Source: a virus. Taken from it: a stretch of DNA of 64,000 bases. The notes beneath the pieces are model-generated. The model was not told the DNA's origin and did no database searches. It was given only the letters and a program-made list of their open reading frames with translations. How positions within the stretch are numbered: the first letter of the stretch is position 1; the number at the start of each line of letters is the position of its first letter. Shown in pieces: positions 35,671 through 43,804 of the stretch. The DNA is taken from positions 97,728 through 161,727 of the IMG/VR virus record IMGVR_UViG_3300030419_007010. The stretch is one strand, 5' to 3'. The position numbers and the translations under genes are program-made.

Positions 35671-35742
35671 GCCTCCGGACAGATTCGAACTGACGACCTG
35701 CTGATTACAAATCAGCTGCTCTACCAACTGAGCTACAGAGGC
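35671..35742 (-). tRNA. tRNA-Thr (anticodon UGU)
   Basis: 72 nt reading on the minus strand GCCTCTGTAGCTCAG..., with a complete cloverleaf: acceptor GCCTCTG/CGGAGGC (one G-U pair), D-arm GCTCAGTTGGTAGAGC, anticodon stem GCTGA/TCAGC around the loop TTTGTAA (anticodon TGT, decodes ACA), and T-arm with GTTCGAATC. The 3' CCA is not encoded. In an AT-rich phage, a tRNA for ACA codons fits compensation for codon usage. No integrase gene is next to it. Confidence 0.95.
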
Positions 35743-35743
35743 A

Positions 35744-35896
35744 CTATTTTTTTAAAAATTTCAATAGCTTCTTACAAAGAGCAACTATTATTTTATTCCT
35801 ATCATAGAATATATTCAATTGGTCTAACCCAGCCAAAGATTTAATCTTTTTAATTTCCTCTTCATCTAGATTTTCTAAATCGAGTTTTTCTTTCAT
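35744..35896 (-). CDS. 50-residue charged protein
   Basis: ATG at 35896, in an ATGA overlap with the stop of the upstream small gene. It reads KEKLDLENLDEEEIKKIKSL and later LCKKLLKFLKK at the end: an acidic helix followed by a basic helix. The SD is weak (GGAA), so it probably relies on translational coupling. It ends 1 nt before the tRNA. Function unknown. Confidence 0.55.
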   Translation of the reverse strand: MKEKLDLENLDEEEIKKIKSLAGLDQLNIFYDRNKIIVALCKKLLKFLKK

Positions 35897-36060
35897 TTCC
35901 ACAGCCAGAACCATCTGCCACGGTATGTTTGGTGAGGGCCAAGGTGTGTTTCATTTTTAACACAAAAAAAAGTAGAATCTCCTAATACTATTTTTGCTTG
36001 GCATTGTTGTTTTTCTAATTCAGGGACGCCGCCGAGGAATCTTTTAAACCACTGTAACAC
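35893..36060 (-). CDS. 55-residue protein, unknown
   Basis: GTG start at 36060 with a very good SD (AGGAGG, 8 nt). The protein starts VLQWFKRFLGGVPELEKQQC and ends TYRGRWFWLWK, with two Cys and a Trp-rich basic C-terminus that might touch membranes or nucleic acid. It sits between the large gene at 36083 and the small gene at 35744 with which it overlaps. Confidence 0.6.
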   Translation of the reverse strand: MLQWFKRFLGGVPELEKQQCQAKIVLGDSTFFCVKNETHLGPHQTYRGRWFWLWK

Positions 36061-36082
36061 ATTTTGTCCCTCCTGTTAGTAA

Positions 36083-38038
36083 CTATAAGCTTTTGAAAGG
36101 AAATTCTACTTTTGCTACTTTTCCTAATGTTTTGTTCCAATTCTCTTTTGAATCTATTAGCCATTGTTTAAGAGCATCTAAGCTGCGTGCTGAAGCTTCT
36201 TGACCAGTTCTTAATCCTTCATTTCGAAGTTCAAAATCTAATTTGTTCTGTGCGGGCGTCCAAAGATTTTTTGCATTTTGTATGGGCTGGTAACCGAGTC
36301 TGTCTCGTGGCGCGTCTTTTTCATCTTCTATAAATTGCATAATATACCATAATTTTCGTTGCTTATATTCATATATTGCCATGGCGAACATTCGCTTGGT
36401 ACTGTACCCTCCAAGAGTTCCTGCCTCATATTGACTTCGAAGATATTGGTCGACATTTGCAAACTCTTGACCTCTCATATGAATCGATATAGCATTAGCT
36501 ATATATTCTAATTCTTTTTTATTTGGATTTCTTCCAATTAATTCATTAAAGGCTTTTTTGATATAAGGTACAGCTTGTCTAGTGTATTTATGCATTTCTC
36601 TTCGCTTAACATGAACAAAGGACATCTTATTGTCAAAAGTTTTAATATGATCTACTGCGGTTGCACTAAAGAACACTGCCTGCATAGGTTCTGCATGGTG
36701 AATCATACCTTTACCTGTATAATCCGATACCCCATCGACGCCGATTGCTCGGAGAGTCTTTGCCCAAGCTTTCATATCATTAGTTTTTTGTTTGGTGTAA
36801 CTTCTTGTAATATTCCATAATATTCCCAAAGGAGTCTTAAAACTGGAGGCTTCGGTAGCTAGCTGTACAGCGGGGCTCATTTTAATTGTTTGTATAGTTC
36901 CGGATTTATTATCTTTAATGCCTAGATGTTTTTTCCATTGTTCTGCAGTAAAATATCCCCATCTATTCCCAGTACCTATTGCATTACTAATACCCAAAGA
37001 CGGATAATCCGGATTCTTTTTTAATGCTTCTTGTGATTTTTGTTTTAGAAAATCCCACGCGTACATTACTGCTTTTGCATGATTTAAATTAAATCCTGGC
37101 TCCTTTATTACGCCTTCTGGATATTTTTCACTAGCTCTCTGTAAAGTTCGTACTGAATCGATTTCAGGATCATAACCTACTTTTTTATGTACTGCATCAA
37201 CGTGCTGTTGAGTAGCATCAAATTGACCTTTGACGGCGTAGCTAGCTACCCATCTTATCATATTACTAAAATAATCTAGACGCGTATAGTGGCTAGCGGC
37301 ATACTTAAAATATTTTTTTATCTCTTCAAATGCATCTTTTAAATTAGGATCTGATACTTGGCTTTCTAAAAAATACTCATCATCTTTTTTACTCAAAAGT
37401 CGTCTTAAATCATCAATAGCATCAAGTTCCTGTTCGACGTGCCCTTTTTGTACTTGTTTTTTAAATTTTCCAAATTCTTCGTACATGTAGGGCGCTTGTT
37501 CAAGATAACTGTCTATCTCTCCGTCCGGAGTTCTCCTAGCCATTCTTTTTGTAAGTTTTTTACCTACAGGTTCAGAAAATAACTTTATTAATTTTTCGTT
37601 TAAGTCTTGCTCTGTGAACTGATCATTATATAAAATTTCTGCTTCTTTTTTTGGCTTTACTATATGAAGAAATTTTCTTTCAGAAGCAAAAGGTATTTTT
37701 CCCTTTTCAAGCTGGGTGAGGATTTCTTCATTAACAGGATAAAAGTAGATTCCCATTGGAGTCTCCCAAGGAGATTTTGGATTGATGCCGACAATATTAA
37801 TATCAGCAAAGTGCATATAATGGGTTGGCTTTTGACCTGACGGAACAGAATACTTTTTAAGATTATCCAACATAGTCGGAAGCTGGATTCCACGTTTTTT
37901 AGCAGCAGTAGCTTCTTCAATATCAGATTCTAATTCTTTTAAGATATTAGAAACACTAGTATTTTTGCTCTCAACAATATTTTCTTTTTCATTGCGAGCG
38001 GATCCAAGAAAATTACGCCATTTATCTTCTAATTTCAT
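36083..38038 (-). CDS. large protein with capsid-targeting-like N-terminus, unknown body
   Basis: 651 residues. It begins MKLEDKWRNFLGSARNE, a variant of the shared N-terminal peptide (aromatic, x-x, aromatic, Leu). The body has a motif THYMHFADINIVGINPKSPW followed by TPMGIYFYPV, which I recall only from uncharacterised marine phage proteins. A central part has many Tyr and Lys residues, and the end reads VEFPFKSL. No enzyme motif was identified. Probably a structural or packaged internal protein, by analogy with its neighbours. Confidence 0.65.
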   Translation of the reverse strand: MKLEDKWRNFLGSARNEKENIVESKNTSVSNILKELESDIEEATAAKKRGIQLPTMLDNLKKYSVPSGQKPTHYMHFADINIVGINPKSPWETPMGIYFYPVNEEILTQLEKGKIPFASERKFLHIVKPKKEAEILYNDQFTEQDLNEKLIKLFSEPVGKKLTKRMARRTPDGEIDSYLEQAPYMYEEFGKFKKQVQKGHVEQELDAIDDLRRLLSKKDDEYFLESQVSDPNLKDAFEEIKKYFKYAASHYTRLDYFSNMIRWVASYAVKGQFDATQQHVDAVHKKVGYDPEIDSVRTLQRASEKYPEGVIKEPGFNLNHAKAVMYAWDFLKQKSQEALKKNPDYPSLGISNAIGTGNRWGYFTAEQWKKHLGIKDNKSGTIQTIKMSPAVQLATEASSFKTPLGILWNITRSYTKQKTNDMKAWAKTLRAIGVDGVSDYTGKGMIHHAEPMQAVFFSATAVDHIKTFDNKMSFVHVKRREMHKYTRQAVPYIKKAFNELIGRNPNKKELEYIANAISIHMRGQEFANVDQYLRSQYEAGTLGGYSTKRMFAMAIYEYKQRKLWYIMQFIEDEKDAPRDRLGYQPIQNAKNLWTPAQNKLDFELRNEGLRTGQEASARSLDALKQWLIDSKENWNKTLGKVAKVEFPFKSL

Positions 38039-38053
38039 GTTATTAAATAGTAA

Positions 38054-38587
38054 TTAAATATCTATATCAGCCAGTATTCGATTAATTTCTTTAATCATTT
38101 TAGTATGTTTAAAAGTCCAACCTTCATATAAGGCACCTTCATGGTCTGGATCTCCTAAAATATTCCCGCTATTCCATAAAGCAACATGAACTAACTCGTG
38201 AATTAAAGAAGTAGAAGCTATTCTTTCATATCTCGTTTTATGAATTTTTATATAAGTTGGGGATAAGGCCAAGCCTTTTGCTTTTCCTCTTTTAATTTTG
38301 CCATCCATAGAATAACCTAACATGCTTTTTTGTTTGTCAGATACCCATTCTATCATTAATTTGTTTAAGGCTTTATGTACTTTTTTGTTTCTGTCTCCAA
38401 ACTCTTCACACCATTTCTTATAAAATAGTTTTATAGCAATAGAGACGTTTTTTGGATGAGGCCATGTATTTTTTTCTTGAATCTGCCATGCACTTTCATA
38501 GTCTGGTATCTTGCTCATCTGGGTTGCTGTGGGAATTCCTGCGCAGCCCGTTATAAAGAAAGACAACAGTAGTACTACTAATCTCAC
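38054..38587 (-). CDS. lipoprotein with HExxH zinc motif
   Basis: 177 residues. Lipoprotein signal RLVVLLLSFFITGCAG (Cys15). STSLIHELVHVALWNSG (about 127-140) is a zincin-type HExxH motif, placed after a KIHKTRYERI helix, as in SprT-like or WSS1-like peptidases. Likely anchored to the inner face of the outer membrane, where it might cleave envelope proteins. Four nt overlap with the 38584 gene. Confidence 0.72.
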   Translation of the reverse strand: MRLVVLLLSFFITGCAGIPTATQMSKIPDYESAWQIQEKNTWPHPKNVSIAIKLFYKKWCEEFGDRNKKVHKALNKLMIEWVSDKQKSMLGYSMDGKIKRGKAKGLALSPTYIKIHKTRYERIASTSLIHELVHVALWNSGNILGDPDHEGALYEGWTFKHTKMIKEINRILADIDI

Positions 38588-39477
38588 GACATAGGTCGCC
38601 TCATTTGCATGTCTTGCTTTTGAATTTGCAGATATACCTTCTTTCTAAACTTGTTTAATTCTTCTTGATTATTTTTTAGTACGTCTGCATAATCCCTTAC
38701 AACACCTGATATCTCTGGATATCTTTCTAAATCAACAGGATTCATCTTTCTAATCACCTGGAGCGCTTTTCTAGCTGAATACTTATCTAGGAGTTGTTCT
38801 GCTGCTTCGTGGGCATACGCGTCGATTTCTCCGTGTCTGGTAAGATATAGTTCTCTTTCGTCAGGTGTATCTTCTTCTGGAGGGTCTTCTCCACATATTT
38901 CACGATATCTATCAGGATCTCCTGCTGGAACTTGTTTTGTATCACATACCATTTCTCGATATGCTTCATAATCAGAAAGGCCTTTTGAACTCGCTTGTTT
39001 TTTTAATTGATAATAGTGGATTAATTCATGATTTAAAGTTGTGGATATTTCCTTTGATAATTCGCGAGGATTCAAATCATCAAAATTAAAATCTTCAGAA
39101 ATAGAACGCAGTTCCAACCATATAACATGTTGTCCGTCTAATTCTTGATAAGGTCCTCTATATTGTCCTCGTAAAATCCAATTATTTGGATATGAACCAA
39201 ATTCATCCGATGGGCTTAAGGCATATACTTCATCACCAGCAGAAACGTTAAAATATATATTTGATACTTTATTAAGTGAATTTTGAAGTGTTTCAGTGGC
39301 AGGAGTTCCCATCATATTATCTAAACCGTCTTCTTTCAAGTCGATATCTTCGGGATTATTTGATTGAGTCCAAAAAGTAGAATCAACAATTGCTTGAAAA
39401 ATAGCGTCTTTTAATTCTGTTTCTAAAGATGTAACTTCATTTACGTACTTCCGCCAGTTTTCAAGTAGGAGTTTCAT
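38584..39477 (-). CDS. capsid-targeting-like peptide plus HExxH metallopeptidase
   Basis: 297 residues. The first 14 residues, MKLLLENWRKYVNE, are a clear member of the shared N-terminal peptide. The body has STTLNHELIHYYQLKKQAS (HExxH near residue 150) and, about 65 residues later, RHGEIDAYAHEAAEQLL, with an acidic residue suited as third zinc ligand. If the tag works like in T4, this protease is packed into the head and injected. Translationally linked to the next gene by a one-base overlap. Confidence 0.78.
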   Translation of the reverse strand: MKLLLENWRKYVNEVTSLETELKDAIFQAIVDSTFWTQSNNPEDIDLKEDGLDNMMGTPATETLQNSLNKVSNIYFNVSAGDEVYALSPSDEFGSYPNNWILRGQYRGPYQELDGQHVIWLELRSISEDFNFDDLNPRELSKEISTTLNHELIHYYQLKKQASSKGLSDYEAYREMVCDTKQVPAGDPDRYREICGEDPPEEDTPDERELYLTRHGEIDAYAHEAAEQLLDKYSARKALQVIRKMNPVDLERYPEISGVVRDYADVLKNNQEELNKFRKKVYLQIQKQDMQMRRPMS

Positions 39478-39941
39478 TAAAATTGCTTCCCTACTACTAA
39501 ATATTCATCACCCTTAAGAAACGAAGGGTCTATACCGGCATTAGTAAGAACATTAAAAACAAAACTACCACAATTCTCAGATCTTTTTTCAGGATGGTCC
39601 ATTCTACAAATAATTCCATCGGGAACATCAACTGTTTGTGACAATTTCATAGTTTTATAAATACCCATTTTAGCAGCTTCTTCTGGAGAGTTTGGAACTG
39701 ACTTTACATTTTGCCAGAACTTCTCGTCTTTCATAATGTCTTTCCAAGTACTTATAACTGGTTCTACAAGCTCGCCGCGGTGGCCCGACATATCTTTCAT
39801 ACTACCATTTGGTAAAACGAAGCCTACGTGGTCCCATTTATTATTCTTAATACCCCAGGCAGACTTCATAAAAAATAATGTATTAGAAACATCTTTATTT
39901 TCATTTAAATACTTTCGCCAGTTTTCAAATAGTATTTTCAT
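39477..39941 (-). CDS. capsid-targeting-like peptide plus permuted papain-like (LRAT/NlpC) domain
   Basis: 154 residues. N-terminus MKILFENWRKYLNE. The body has NKWDHVGFVLPNGSMKDMSGHRG (His near 38) and, about 85 residues later, RSENCGSFVFNVLTNAG (Cys near 122). A His before an Asn-Cys pair is the order of circularly permuted NlpC/P60 enzymes (LRAT, YiiX, YaeF), which act as acyltransferases, amidases or peptidases. The assignment is by motif order only. A candidate injected hydrolase. Confidence 0.65.
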   Translation of the reverse strand: MKILFENWRKYLNENKDVSNTLFFMKSAWGIKNNKWDHVGFVLPNGSMKDMSGHRGELVEPVISTWKDIMKDEKFWQNVKSVPNSPEEAAKMGIYKTMKLSQTVDVPDGIICRMDHPEKRSENCGSFVFNVLTNAGIDPSFLKGDEYLVVGKQF

Positions 39942-40477
39942 GTTGTGCTTCTGTATACTTGTTTAAAAAGTTGTTGTACAGCAGGGTCACCTTTGTAGTG
40001 TAGATCTAAAGCAACTTTTAGCTGATCCAGATCTTTAAGTTTTTCGTCTCTTGGTAAACTTTCGTAAGGCTTAAACAACGCTGGGTTGTCTTTTTTTTGC
40101 CACGAGTTATGCTTCATCCAAACTTCATGGAATTTAGAAGCTAAACTGTTAATATCTTCAGCTGATTTAATTGGCATGCTCTCAACAACTTTTGCATAAT
40201 CAACAGCAGGGCCGCCATTTAATAATTGATTAAGAGATGGCACAATTTTATCTGCAGTCTGATTAATATTCTGATAGGCAACACCATCCTCTATTTTTAT
40301 TCCCTCATAGCCTTTGAGTTGTTCTGCAGTTGGCTTGCCAGGAATTTGTTTAAATTTAGGATCATTTCCTTTTTTTCTTCTATGGTCTTTCAGCCATTGG
40401 GTATGCATTTTATCTGTCATTTGTTTAGCTAATGACTCATTTAGATATTGGCGCCAATTTTCAAATAAGTTTTTCAT
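39938..40477 (-). CDS. capsid-targeting-like peptide plus RyR-like domain
   Basis: 179 residues. N-terminus MKNLFENWRQYLNE. The region ASKFHEVWMKHNSW, then KKDNPALFKPYESLPRDEKLKDLDQ resembles the RyR repeat found in many phage and bacterial proteins (His-x-x-Trp, then L-x-P-Y-x-x-L-x-x-x-E-K). RyR domains are thought to bind ligands or ADP-ribose-like groups, but this is not settled. The fold assignment is from pattern memory and moderate. Confidence 0.6.
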   Translation of the reverse strand: MKNLFENWRQYLNESLAKQMTDKMHTQWLKDHRRKKGNDPKFKQIPGKPTAEQLKGYEGIKIEDGVAYQNINQTADKIVPSLNQLLNGGPAVDYAKVVESMPIKSAEDINSLASKFHEVWMKHNSWQKKDNPALFKPYESLPRDEKLKDLDQLKVALDLHYKGDPAVQQLFKQVYRSTT

Positions 40478-40481
40478 TTAT

Positions 40482-41279
40482 CTATTTTCCTGTTACAAAA
40501 TAATATCCAGCCGCGGCTAATTTATTTCGGTCTGTGATAGGCTTATTATTTGCATCTGTTAAATCTCCTCCTGGAAATGCTGTAATTGGAGATATTAATA
40601 ATTTTCCATCAGATACTTTTCCTATAATCCCAGCAATAAAACTCATATTTTGAGTATCTTTACCTTCACCAGATGTTATAGCTACCCTCTCAATTTGATA
40701 AGCTTTTGAATTAGATTCTGGAGTCCAAATAGGAATTTTCAACAAGTCTTCTCCTTGTTGAGCCAATTTAGCACCTTCTTCAGTTGTAACAATTGCTCCT
40801 TTTTTTTGTTCTCCGGGGATATATTGTTGATTTCGAAATTCTGTTACAGAAGTGTGTTTTTTCATTTTAGCTACTTCTTCGGGAGAAGCTTTTTTTACAT
40901 TTGCAGTACCAACTGGTATTCCGGCCGGCAAATCTAACCATTTAATTCTTGTAGGGTCACTCGTATCATTAGGATTATTTTTAGATACCAATGATATAAT
41001 CGCCTTTTGAAAATCTACGTTCGGTGAAAATTTGGATCCTGGTTGGGAATTTGGACCCTTAACATGTCTTGATTTAATGTGATCAAAATTATCCCTAGTA
41101 CCGATTATATAATAATTTCCAGCAGGAGATATAGTATTTTTATCTGCTTTGACTTTTCCTCTTATATATTTATTTAATTCATTATCTGGATTATCAATAA
41201 TTTGTTGAATTTCTTCAAAAGGAACTTGTCCAACCTCTTCATTTACATATTGGCGCCAGGATTCAAATAAGTTTTTCAT
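40482..41279 (-). CDS. capsid-targeting-like peptide plus possible HIxxRH toxin-like domain
   Basis: 265 residues. N-terminus MKNLFESWRQYVNE. The body has YYIIGTRDNFDHIKSRHVKGP, where HIxxRH after a hydrophobic strand resembles the catalytic His of colicin-E5/barnase-like RNases in polymorphic toxins and MuF effectors. A second half includes KLLISPITAFPGGDL and ends AAGYYFVTGK. Nuclease activity is speculative. Coupled by ATGA overlap to the membrane protein at 41276. Confidence 0.6.
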   Translation of the reverse strand: MKNLFESWRQYVNEEVGQVPFEEIQQIIDNPDNELNKYIRGKVKADKNTISPAGNYYIIGTRDNFDHIKSRHVKGPNSQPGSKFSPNVDFQKAIISLVSKNNPNDTSDPTRIKWLDLPAGIPVGTANVKKASPEEVAKMKKHTSVTEFRNQQYIPGEQKKGAIVTTEEGAKLAQQGEDLLKIPIWTPESNSKAYQIERVAITSGEGKDTQNMSFIAGIIGKVSDGKLLISPITAFPGGDLTDANNKPITDRNKLAAAGYYFVTGK

Positions 41280-41443
41280 TTCTTGTTTTGCCTCGCTATT
41301 TTTTTAACTTGCTTTTGTAGTTTTGTTACTTCAGTTTCTAGACTATCTAATCTACTTTGTGTTGTATAATAAAATCCACCTAAAGTGGCAGCAATCGTTA
41401 AAAGGGTAATAAGGGTCTTAATATCTATATTTTCTAACTTCAT
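41276..41443 (-). CDS. 55-residue single-span membrane protein with coiled coil
   Basis: ATG at 41443 with SD GAGG, stop overlapping the next start (ATGA). It reads KLENIDIKTLITLLTIAAT into a membrane segment (TLITLLTIAATLGGFYYTT), followed by a basic coiled coil (LDSLETEVTKLQKQVKKIA). The layout is like haemolysin XhlA-type or spanin-like phage proteins, but no family is certain. Confidence 0.6.
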   Translation of the reverse strand: MKLENIDIKTLITLLTIAATLGGFYYTTQSRLDSLETEVTKLQKQVKKIARQNKK

Positions 41444-41445
41444 GT

Positions 41446-41874
41446 TTAATCCTCGTTAGTAAATATTTCACTACCCTTGAAGTTTTCTGCTTTTTCTTCT
41501 CTCGAAAAAGTTCTAATAACGCCGGCCTTCTTTTCTAAAATATAAATTATTTCTAGAGGTTGGAATCCAACAATTATTTTTCCTTTGACAATGAAAAGGG
41601 GAACTGCGCTAAGACGGCCTTTATAGCCTATCGATTTAGCATACTTTACTAACTGTTCGTAATCATTATCGTTTTCAAAGTCTTTTTCAATATAATGAAT
41701 TTCATTGTCTTTAAGAAACTCTTTAGCTTTGTCGCACCACGAACACCATGAAGTCGAATATAAAACTACAACATCATCATTTAATGAAACAGTTTCTTTT
41801 TTAATTTCAGTGGTTGCACAAGACATACAAGATAGTAAGAAGACACAAGATAATAATATTAATAGATATTTCAT
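41446..41874 (-). CDS. glutaredoxin/thioredoxin-fold lipoprotein
   Basis: 142 residues. A lipoprotein signal peptide (KYLLILLSCVFLLSCMSC) has two possible lipobox Cys. The redox motif is VVLYSTSWCSWCDKAKEFL (CxxC near residues 45-48), followed by YIEKDFEND, LSAVPLFIVKGK (cis-Pro) and GFQPLEIIYIL, as in glutaredoxins. Probably acts on periplasmic thiols. A second exported thioredoxin-fold protein is at 33482. Confidence 0.82.
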   Translation of the reverse strand: MKYLLILLSCVFLLSCMSCATTEIKKETVSLNDDVVVLYSTSWCSWCDKAKEFLKDNEIHYIEKDFENDNDYEQLVKYAKSIGYKGRLSAVPLFIVKGKIIVGFQPLEIIYILEKKAGVIRTFSREEKAENFKGSEIFTNED

Positions 41875-41949
41875 TTATTTTTCCCTATTTTCTACTTCAT
41901 AAATTATGCTAATAATAATACATGCGATGATTATTAACTTAATCTCCAC
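41875..41949 (-). CDS. 24-residue membrane peptide
   Basis: A GTG at 41949 overlaps the previous stop and opens a 24-codon frame with a single hydrophobic segment (IKLIIIACIIISIIYE) that stops directly before the next ATG. The SD is weak (GGAAAA). It fills the gap precisely, but could be chance. Confidence 0.3.
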   Translation of the reverse strand: MEIKLIIIACIIISIIYEVENREK

Positions 41950-42187
41950 CGTAGGTTTTCCAAAGCTCTACTATCTCTTCATATTGCTTTCTAGCGTCGT
42001 AATCTACTTTACTTAAGGATTTATCTAGATGTAAAGGTTGTTTTTCTTCATCTTCTTTTTTCCAAATAAGTCTTAAAACTTCTAGAATATGTTCTTTGTC
42101 TAGTTCGTCATGGGTCTCGTTAAGATTTCTTCTTGCTTCTTTCCAAGTTAACTTATCTTTTTGTAAATCTACGCATATTAGACACAT
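41939..42187 (-). CDS. small CxxC protein, unknown
   Basis: 82 residues. It starts MCLICVDLQKDKLTWKEARRNLNE, with a CxxC at residues 2-5, followed by charged helices (DKEHILEVLRLIWKKEDEE, ARKQYEEIVELWKTY). I recall very similar small proteins from T4-like marine phages, but no function. Stop overlaps the peptide gene at 41875. Confidence 0.65.
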   Translation of the reverse strand: MCLICVDLQKDKLTWKEARRNLNETHDELDKEHILEVLRLIWKKEDEEKQPLHLDKSLSKVDYDARKQYEEIVELWKTYGGD

Positions 42188-42205
42188 TCACTTATTTCTC
42201 CTATT

Positions 42206-43111
42206 CTATCGGCCAGACTCGGACAGAGCGTCGTTCCAGAGTCGATAATGTGTATCCCAGGTTGATACCACCTCGCCGCGTACATTTTGAATTTCCACAG
42301 GACCATATTGTTGTATATATCCTTGAGCGAGTGCGTGGTCTTTTGCATCATCTATGTTAGCAAATGGTTCAGAGTATAATTTTGTGGCTCTGTATCTTCC
42401 GTCTGGCGGAGCCCACAAAGTAAATTCACCCATCGTTGGTCGCACATGATAATTTGGCATTTCCTTTAGCGTATTTTGCAGTTCTTCTTGAACAATTTGT
42501 TTTAGCTTTGATTCATCCAATGATCGTACCCAATCGAGCCCGCTACCGGGTTTGATGGCGTCTATATCCGAGCGTCTTTTTTGCCAATTATCTATCCTCG
42601 ATTGATCCCAGTTGCGGGGTTCCCAGGCATAACGGAGGCGGTGGGCCCTTGGTGGGTGTTCTGGGTGGGTACGACCTTCAGGATTTTTTTCATCCTTTTT
42701 TGTTCCTACTTGTCTTAAAAACCTCGCAAGATCGGGGTGCTCGCTCCGGACCTTTTTGAGTATTCTTGTCATTTCATCACTTACAGTGTTAAATTTTCTA
42801 GCTGTGGCGCCCAACTTTTCTTTTCCAAAATTTCTTTTATCTGGTCCTTCTGGCATAGCTGCATGTTCTTTTTCCAGTTCTTTTAACTCTAATGAAAGTT
42901 TTTGAAATTCTTTTATTCTTTCTATTAATCCTGGTTCATTTTCCAAAATATTGTTATACCTTTCTAACTCTTGGCTCTGCTTTTTTAACTTTCGGCCCTG
43001 ACGCCATTTATTAAATTTGTTTTTTATAGTTTCTTCTTTTAACACGCTTTGTAGTTCTTCTTCAATAATTTGTTTTAGTTTTGATTGGGTTAGTTTCATG
43101 TTATTCTTCAT
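42206..43111 (-). CDS. protein with two capsid-targeting-like segments
   Basis: 301 residues. The N-terminal MKLTQSKLKQIIEEELQSVL (after a five-residue start; the first ATG has the SD GGAG) and an internal LDESKLKQIVQEELQNTLKE near residues 205-224 are two copies of the same peptide. Between them is a charged, Arg/Pro-rich helical part; after the second copy is a compact 80-residue part (FTLWAPPDGRYRATKLYSEP). It reads like a fusion of two tagged proteins or a precursor cut in the middle. Confidence 0.7.
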   Translation of the reverse strand: MKNNMKLTQSKLKQIIEEELQSVLKEETIKNKFNKWRQGRKLKKQSQELERYNNILENEPGLIERIKEFQKLSLELKELEKEHAAMPEGPDKRNFGKEKLGATARKFNTVSDEMTRILKKVRSEHPDLARFLRQVGTKKDEKNPEGRTHPEHPPRAHRLRYAWEPRNWDQSRIDNWQKRRSDIDAIKPGSGLDWVRSLDESKLKQIVQEELQNTLKEMPNYHVRPTMGEFTLWAPPDGRYRATKLYSEPFANIDDAKDHALAQGYIQQYGPVEIQNVRGEVVSTWDTHYRLWNDALSESGR

Positions 43112-43448
43112 ATTTTACTCCTCCGGGAAGTGTTTTTGGTAGAGGTCGACCTAGAGTAGATAATATTTCATCTGCAGCTTTCTGATCTGCAGCATCCAAA
43201 ATTTCTTTTAACATCCTAACGGCCTCTTCTAGACCATCGTGAAGGATTTGTTCAGCTAGATCTTCTGCGCCTCGTTCGTAATCTGTAAGAGATCTAGATG
43301 TGCCAAGGTTCTGGACACTCATATTAGTACTCTCCAAAACACTTTCTAGAATATCAAATATTTTTTTAAGAGGATCAGAAGACTCATGTTCTAATACACT
43401 CATTTCTTCTTTTATAATCTGCTTTAGTTGTGATTTAGTTAGTTTCAC
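43101..43448 (-). CDS. small capsid-targeting-like protein
   Basis: 115 residues. It starts MKLTKSQLKQIIKEEMSVLE, nearly identical to the start of the 43445 gene. The rest is acidic and helical (LKKIFDILESVLESTNMSV, GAEDLAEQILHDGLEEAVRMLKEIL, DEILSTLGRPLPK) without an enzyme motif. Overlaps the genes on both sides by 4-11 nt. Confidence 0.7.
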   Translation of the reverse strand: MKLTKSQLKQIIKEEMSVLEHESSDPLKKIFDILESVLESTNMSVQNLGTSRSLTDYERGAEDLAEQILHDGLEEAVRMLKEILDAADQKAADEILSTLGRPLPKTLPGGVKYEE

Positions 43449-43804
43449 GTAAATGCTCCTACGTTTTGTGCCTGATAACCTTTCTTCAGCGCCCAGGCCT
43501 CAACGAAATAATGCGCGATGCCGTTGCGGATCATCGCCTTGGCTGCGTCGGCGGCATCTACTGCGCCGGCGTGATCTGAAAAATTAAATTGCTCAACGTC
43601 ACCATCTGCGAACGTAATCGTTTGACCATTCATCTGTTCAAGCATTTCTTCAAATGTGGTTGTTATCCCACCGATTTTTACAAATGGCCCACCATCGTCT
43701 TCATCATCAATAACGTTATATGTAAAGGTGCCGGCCTGCTCATTCAATACTTTCGCGAGTTCTTCTTTTATAATCTGTTTCAGTTGTGATTTGGTTAGTT
43801 TCAT
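43445..43804 (-). CDS. small capsid-targeting-like protein
   Basis: 119 residues. It starts MKLTKSQLKQIIKEELAKVL. The body is mixed alpha/beta (FTYNVIDDEDDGGPFVKIGG, ITFADGDVEQFNFSDHAGAVDAADAAKAMIRNG, HYFVEAWALKKGYQ). Its second half is notably GC-richer than the first. No family recognised. Overlaps both neighbours by 4 nt. Confidence 0.7.
   Translation of the reverse strand: MKLTKSQLKQIIKEELAKVLNEQAGTFTYNVIDDEDDGGPFVKIGGITTTFEEMLEQMNGQTITFADGDVEQFNFSDHAGAVDAADAAKAMIRNGIAHYFVEAWALKKGYQAQNVGAFT

Noticed and set aside
35671-35742. tRNA-Thr as an integration (att) site
   Set aside because: No integrase, no direct repeat of the tRNA end elsewhere, and the gene is inside an operon-like string.
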